From VRUE01 sp963737575 (GTDB lineage Bacteria > Actinomycetota > Thermoleophilia > Solirubrobacterales > 70-9), in contig CAVTTJ010000005.1 of NCBI GenBank assembly GCA_963737575.1, positions 372,001 through 436,000 of the forward strand: DNA of 64,000 nt, in the 5' to 3' direction. The notes beneath the pieces are model-generated. The model saw only the letters and a list, made by a program, of their open reading frames with translations, was not told the DNA's origin and did not search any database. Shown here piece by piece: positions 61,114 through 64,000 of this stretch (positions within the stretch are counted from its first letter, which is position 1; the number at the start of each line of letters is the position of its first letter). Both the position numbers and the translations under genes were made by a program.

Positions 61114-63114
61114 TCAGGCGGCCGCGGCGGCCGCGGCGCGGCGGTGGACGAGCTCGACGATCTCGCCCATGATCCGGTTGATGTCGAAGTCCTTCGGCGT
61201 GTAGACGCCGTCGACCCCCGCCTCGCGAAGCCGCTCCGCGTCGGCGTGGGGAATGATCCCGCCGACCACGACGGGGACCTCGGCGCCCTCATCGCGCAGC
61301 ATGCGCACGACCTCGGGGATCAGCTCGAGGTGGGAGCCGGAGAGGATCGAGAGCCCGACGACGTCGACGTCCTCCTGGAGGGCCGACTCGGCGATCTCCT
61401 CCGGGGTGAGGCGGATCCCCTGGTAGATCACCTCCATTCCCGCGTCGCGCGCGCGCAGCGCGATCTGCTCGGACCCGTTCGAGTGGCCGTCGAGGCCGGG
61501 CTTGCCGACGAGGATCTTGATCCGGTGGCCGAGCTCGGCCGAGACCTCGTCGACACGGCCGCGGATCTCGGCGAGCTGTTCGCGATCGGCCGGCGGCGCC
61601 GCCCCGTCGACGCCGGTCGGGGCGCGATAGGCGCCGAAGGTCTCGCGCAGCGCCTCCGCCCACTCGCCGGTGGTGGCGCCCGCCCTCGCGGCCTCGATCG
61701 TCGCCGGCATGATGTTCTCGCCCTCGGCCGCGGCGACCCGGGCCAGCTCCACGAGCGCCGCTCGCGCGGCATCCTCGTCGCGCTCGGCCTTCCACGCCTC
61801 GAGCGCCTCGACCCGCTCGCGCTCGACCTCGGGGTCGGGGGTGAGGATGCCGCCGTCGGCGCCCGCGGTGAGCGGCGAGTCCTCGGTCTCGGTGAAGCTG
61901 TTCTGCCCGATCACCTTCTGCTCTCCGGACTCGATCCGCGCGACCCGGTCGCGATGCGACTCGACCAGGCGCGCCTTCATGTAGGGCACCGCGGCGACGG
62001 CGCCGCCGTGCTCCTCGACGACCGCCATCTCGGCCCGAGCGCCCTCGATCAGCTCCTCGACCAGGCCGTCCATCACCTTCGAGCCCTCGAAGATGTCGGG
62101 GTACTCGAGCAGGTCGGTCTCGTTGGCCAGGACCTGCTGGATGCGGAGGCTCCACTGCTGGTCCCAGGGGCGCGGCAGGCCCATCGCCTCGTTCCAGGCC
62201 GGCAGCTGGATCGCGCGGGCGCGGGCGTCGCGGCTGAGGGTCACGGCGAGGGCCTCGAGGACGATCCGCTGGATGTTGTTCTCGGGCTGGGCCTCGGTCA
62301 GGCCGAGGCTGTTGACCTGGACGCCGTAGCGGAAGCGCAGCATCTTCTCGTCGGTCACGCCGTAGCGCTCGCGGCCGATCTCATTCCAGATCCGCCCCAT
62401 CGCGCGCAGCTTGGCGATCTCCTCGACCAGCCTGATTCCGGCGTTGACGAAGAACGAGATTCGGCCGAAGACCCTCGGGAAGTCGGCGTCGGCGACCTGG
62501 CCCCGGGCCCGGACCTCGTCGAGGACGGCGATCCCGGTCGAGAGCGCGTAGGCGATCTCCTGAACCGGCGTCGCGCCGGCCTCCTGCAGGTGGTAGCTGC
62601 AGATGTTGGTCGGGTTCCAGCTCGGCACGTCGTTGACGGTGAAGGCGACCATGTCGGCGATCAGCCGCATCGAGGGCTCGGGCGGGAAGGCGTAGGTGCC
62701 GCGCGAGAGGTACTCCTTGATGATGTCGTTCTGGGTCGTGCCCTTGAGCTTCGAGCGCTCGACTCCGTTCTCCTCGGCGACGGTGATGTAGAGGGCGAGC
62801 AGCCAGGCGGCGGTCGCGTTGATCGTCATCGAGGTGTTCATCTCATCGAGCGGGATGCCGTCGAAAAGCGCGTGCATGTCGCCCTTGTTGGCGATCGAGA
62901 CCCCGACCTTGCCGACCTCGCCGCGGGCGAGGACGTGATCCGGGTCATATCCGGTCTGGGTCGGGAGGTCGAAGGCGACGGAGAGGCCGGTCTGGCCCTT
63001 GGCGAGGTTGCGCCGGTAGAGCTCGTTCGAGCGCCGGGCGTCGGAGTGGCCGGCGTATGTGCGCATCACCCAGGGGCGATCGGGCTCAGTCAGTCGGTGA
63101 TCGGCCATCGTCAT
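61114..63114 (-). CDS. ecm: Ethylmalonyl-CoA mutase (MeaA type, adenosylcobalamin-dependent)
   Basis: The protein has 666 residues. The catalytic barrel begins RPWVMRTYAGHSDARRSNELYRRN and has AFDLPTQTGYDPDH, the form that marks MeaA/Ecm rather than methylmalonyl-CoA mutase (which has AFDLATHRGYD). GTTQNDIIKEYLSRGTYAFPP and LPAWNEAMGLPRPWDQQWSLRIQQ agree with Streptomyces MeaA as I recall it. The C-terminal cobalamin domain has the lower-ligand motif LDGHSNG (His near 545) and GLSILSGSH. It interconverts ethylmalonyl- and methylsuccinyl-CoA. It is preceded divergently by a secreted protein gene. Confidence 0.92.
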   Translation of the reverse strand: MTMADHRLTEPDRPWVMRTYAGHSDARRSNELYRRNLAKGQTGLSVAFDLPTQTGYDPDHVLARGEVGKVGVSIANKGDMHALFDGIPLDEMNTSMTINATAAWLLALYITVAEENGVERSKLKGTTQNDIIKEYLSRGTYAFPPEPSMRLIADMVAFTVNDVPSWNPTNICSYHLQEAGATPVQEIAYALSTGIAVLDEVRARGQVADADFPRVFGRISFFVNAGIRLVEEIAKLRAMGRIWNEIGRERYGVTDEKMLRFRYGVQVNSLGLTEAQPENNIQRIVLEALAVTLSRDARARAIQLPAWNEAMGLPRPWDQQWSLRIQQVLANETDLLEYPDIFEGSKVMDGLVEELIEGARAEMAVVEEHGGAVAAVPYMKARLVESHRDRVARIESGEQKVIGQNSFTETEDSPLTAGADGGILTPDPEVERERVEALEAWKAERDEDAARAALVELARVAAAEGENIMPATIEAARAGATTGEWAEALRETFGAYRAPTGVDGAAPPADREQLAEIRGRVDEVSAELGHRIKILVGKPGLDGHSNGSEQIALRARDAGMEVIYQGIRLTPEEIAESALQEDVDVVGLSILSGSHLELIPEVVRMLRDEGAEVPVVVGGIIPHADAERLREAGVDGVYTPKDFDINRIMGEIVELVHRRAAAAAAA

Positions 63115-63199
63115 GAATGATATTTGGGAAGCGCGGAAAGACTGCGTTCATCGGTCACGCCGCGCATCTTTTCCCATCGGCGGTGTTTAGGCTCCGACG

Positions 63200-63901
63200 A
63201 TGCTTAATTGGCGAAAAGCAGCCGTTTTCGGCATGCTCGCGGGCACCTTCGCGGCGGCCACGGTGGCCACGGCCGCCCCGATCGGGATTTACCGAAACGC
63301 GATGGGGAGCGAAGCCCAGCGGGAAGCGATCCGCAAGCTGAGCGGCAAGAGCTGCAATCGGGGCGGCTCCGAAGACGCGCTGCGGGTCACGCTCGGGAAG
63401 GCGACGAACGAATGTGCGTTGCGGACCCCGGTGATCGGCCGCGACCTCGAAATCGGTGCGACGGTGCGGCTGCTGAGCGGCACCCCCAAGGCGCTGCGCA
63501 AGAAGGGCTTCCTCGCCGTCGACCTGCGGGCCGGGGAACAGGGCGCCCACTATCAGCTTGCGGTCTACCCGCTGCAGCGCAAGGCCCAGCTTCGCAAGAC
63601 GGACATCGACGGACGGACCCAGTACCTCGAAATCACCAAGGGCGTCACCGCGATCAAGGGGATGAACGAACCGACCGAAATCAGGCTGCGCGCGTTCAAC
63701 ATGACCAGCGGCCCGGAAAAGGGCTCCTGCCACCTGATCGCGTTCGTCGGTCAGACCAAGGTCGCCGACTTCACCGACGAAGCGGCCGGCGAACTCCAGG
63801 GGCGCTCCGCCGCCTTCTCGATCGGGGCCGCGAAGGCGGCCAAGGGCCTGGTTGGGAGCTTCGACGACATCGTCGTCCGCGTCCCCGACCCGTTCGAATA
63901 G
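63200..63901 (+). CDS. Secreted protein of unknown function
   Basis: The protein has 233 residues. A signal peptide (about 1-26, AVFGMLAGTFAAATVATAA) precedes a domain with two Cys near RKLSGKSCNRGG and ATNECALRTP and a third in GPEKGSCHL; the strand pattern (ATVRLLSGTPKALRKKGFLAVDLRAGEQGAHYQLAVYP by its key words VRLLSG, LAVDLRAG, YQLAVYP) suggests a beta-sandwich, perhaps concanavalin-like. I do not recognise a family. Confidence 0.75.
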   Translation: MLNWRKAAVFGMLAGTFAAATVATAAPIGIYRNAMGSEAQREAIRKLSGKSCNRGGSEDALRVTLGKATNECALRTPVIGRDLEIGATVRLLSGTPKALRKKGFLAVDLRAGEQGAHYQLAVYPLQRKAQLRKTDIDGRTQYLEITKGVTAIKGMNEPTEIRLRAFNMTSGPEKGSCHLIAFVGQTKVADFTDEAAGELQGRSAAFSIGAAKAAKGLVGSFDDIVVRVPDPFE

Positions 63902-63919
63902 GCCGCCATAATTTGCGCC

Positions 63920-64000
63920 GTGTCGACCACCACGATCGAGCGACCTCGTGATGCTGGCCCGGGATCGGGGCTGGGCGGTGACTGGCGTGTGATCGTCCGC
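63920..64000 (+). CDS. clpS: Probable ClpS adaptor, 5' end only
   Basis: A GTG at 63920 opens a frame of 27 codons to the window end: MSTTTIERPRDAGPGSGLGG then DWRVIVR. A flexible Pro/Thr-rich start leading to a WRVIV-type strand is the usual beginning of actinobacterial ClpS, but the diagnostic NDDHNTF motif lies beyond the window, so the call is tentative. Confidence 0.4.
   Translation, partial: MSTTTIERPRDAGPGSGLGGDWRVIVR

Overview
The window is about 64 kb of uniformly GC-rich bacterial chromosome with tightly packed genes, frequent ATGA/GTGA stop-start overlaps and many GTG or TTG starts. The gene content is that of a high-GC actinobacterium: a GTP-dependent PEP carboxykinase, mycobacterial-style beta-oxidation genes, MMPL transporters, collagen-like surface proteins and an actinobacterial ethylmalonyl-CoA mutase. 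A soil member of the Solirubrobacterales/Thermoleophilia would fit, but that placement is inference from gene content. I see no rRNA, tRNA or CRISPR array.

Layout. 1-2.9 kb: a partial DUF255 thioredoxin-like protein and a GGDEF-EAL protein. 2.9-12.5 kb: a leftward run headed by a TetR regulator, with a thiolase, FabG4-like reductase, HtdX-like MaoC hydratase, two acyl-CoA dehydrogenases (one with degenerate motifs), an AMP-forming acyl-CoA ligase and a class III aminotransferase. 12.5-15.4 kb: an MMPL transporter divergent from an HxlR regulator that carries an SCP2-like tail. 15.4-17 kb: a lower-GC insertion carrying a frameshifted DUF4143 ATPase behind 23-bp tandem repeats and flanked by a perfect 66-bp direct repeat. 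16.9-21.6 kb: a ferredoxin with sucD and sucC, a DUF4333 lipoprotein and pckG.

21.6-37.9 kb is a surface polysaccharide locus. It holds an ATP-grasp protein, a CE4 deacetylase, three GH26-like hydrolases (one fused through a membrane segment to a second CE4 deacetylase), a flippase, a GT-C-like membrane protein, a DUF1616 protein, a GT2-GT4 fusion, a GT2, and a polyprenyl-phosphotransferase-like N-terminus fused to GT2. After a metabolic interruption at 38.2-43.9 kb (malyl-CoA lyase, YdjC deacetylase, acyl-CoA dehydrogenase, hipBA, SCP2-like protein) the polysaccharide theme resumes at 43.9-52.4 kb, where several genes are broken by indels. 53.2-58.1 kb holds tandem collagen-like genes, the first shattered and the second intact. 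58.1-64 kb has a DUF2304/GT2 pair, two divergent paralogous envelope proteins, ethylmalonyl-CoA mutase, a secreted protein and a probable clpS start.

Two themes link the regions. First, four genes that match steps of the ethylmalonyl-CoA pathway (malyl-CoA lyase, a Streptomyces-type acyl-CoA dehydrogenase, a MaoC mesaconyl-CoA-hydratase-like protein and ethylmalonyl-CoA mutase) are scattered from 38 to 63 kb among surface-polysaccharide genes. Together with beta-oxidation, succinyl-CoA ligase and PEPCK they would allow growth on acetyl-CoA-yielding substrates; crotonyl-CoA carboxylase/reductase is not in the window. Second, indel-type frame breaks concentrate at 47-60 kb, so either this stretch is decaying or the sequence there contains errors. 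The most unusual observations are the GH26-TM-CE4 fusion, the insertion whose 66-bp duplication preserves both flanking convergent genes, and the hybrid phosphotransferase/GT2 protein.
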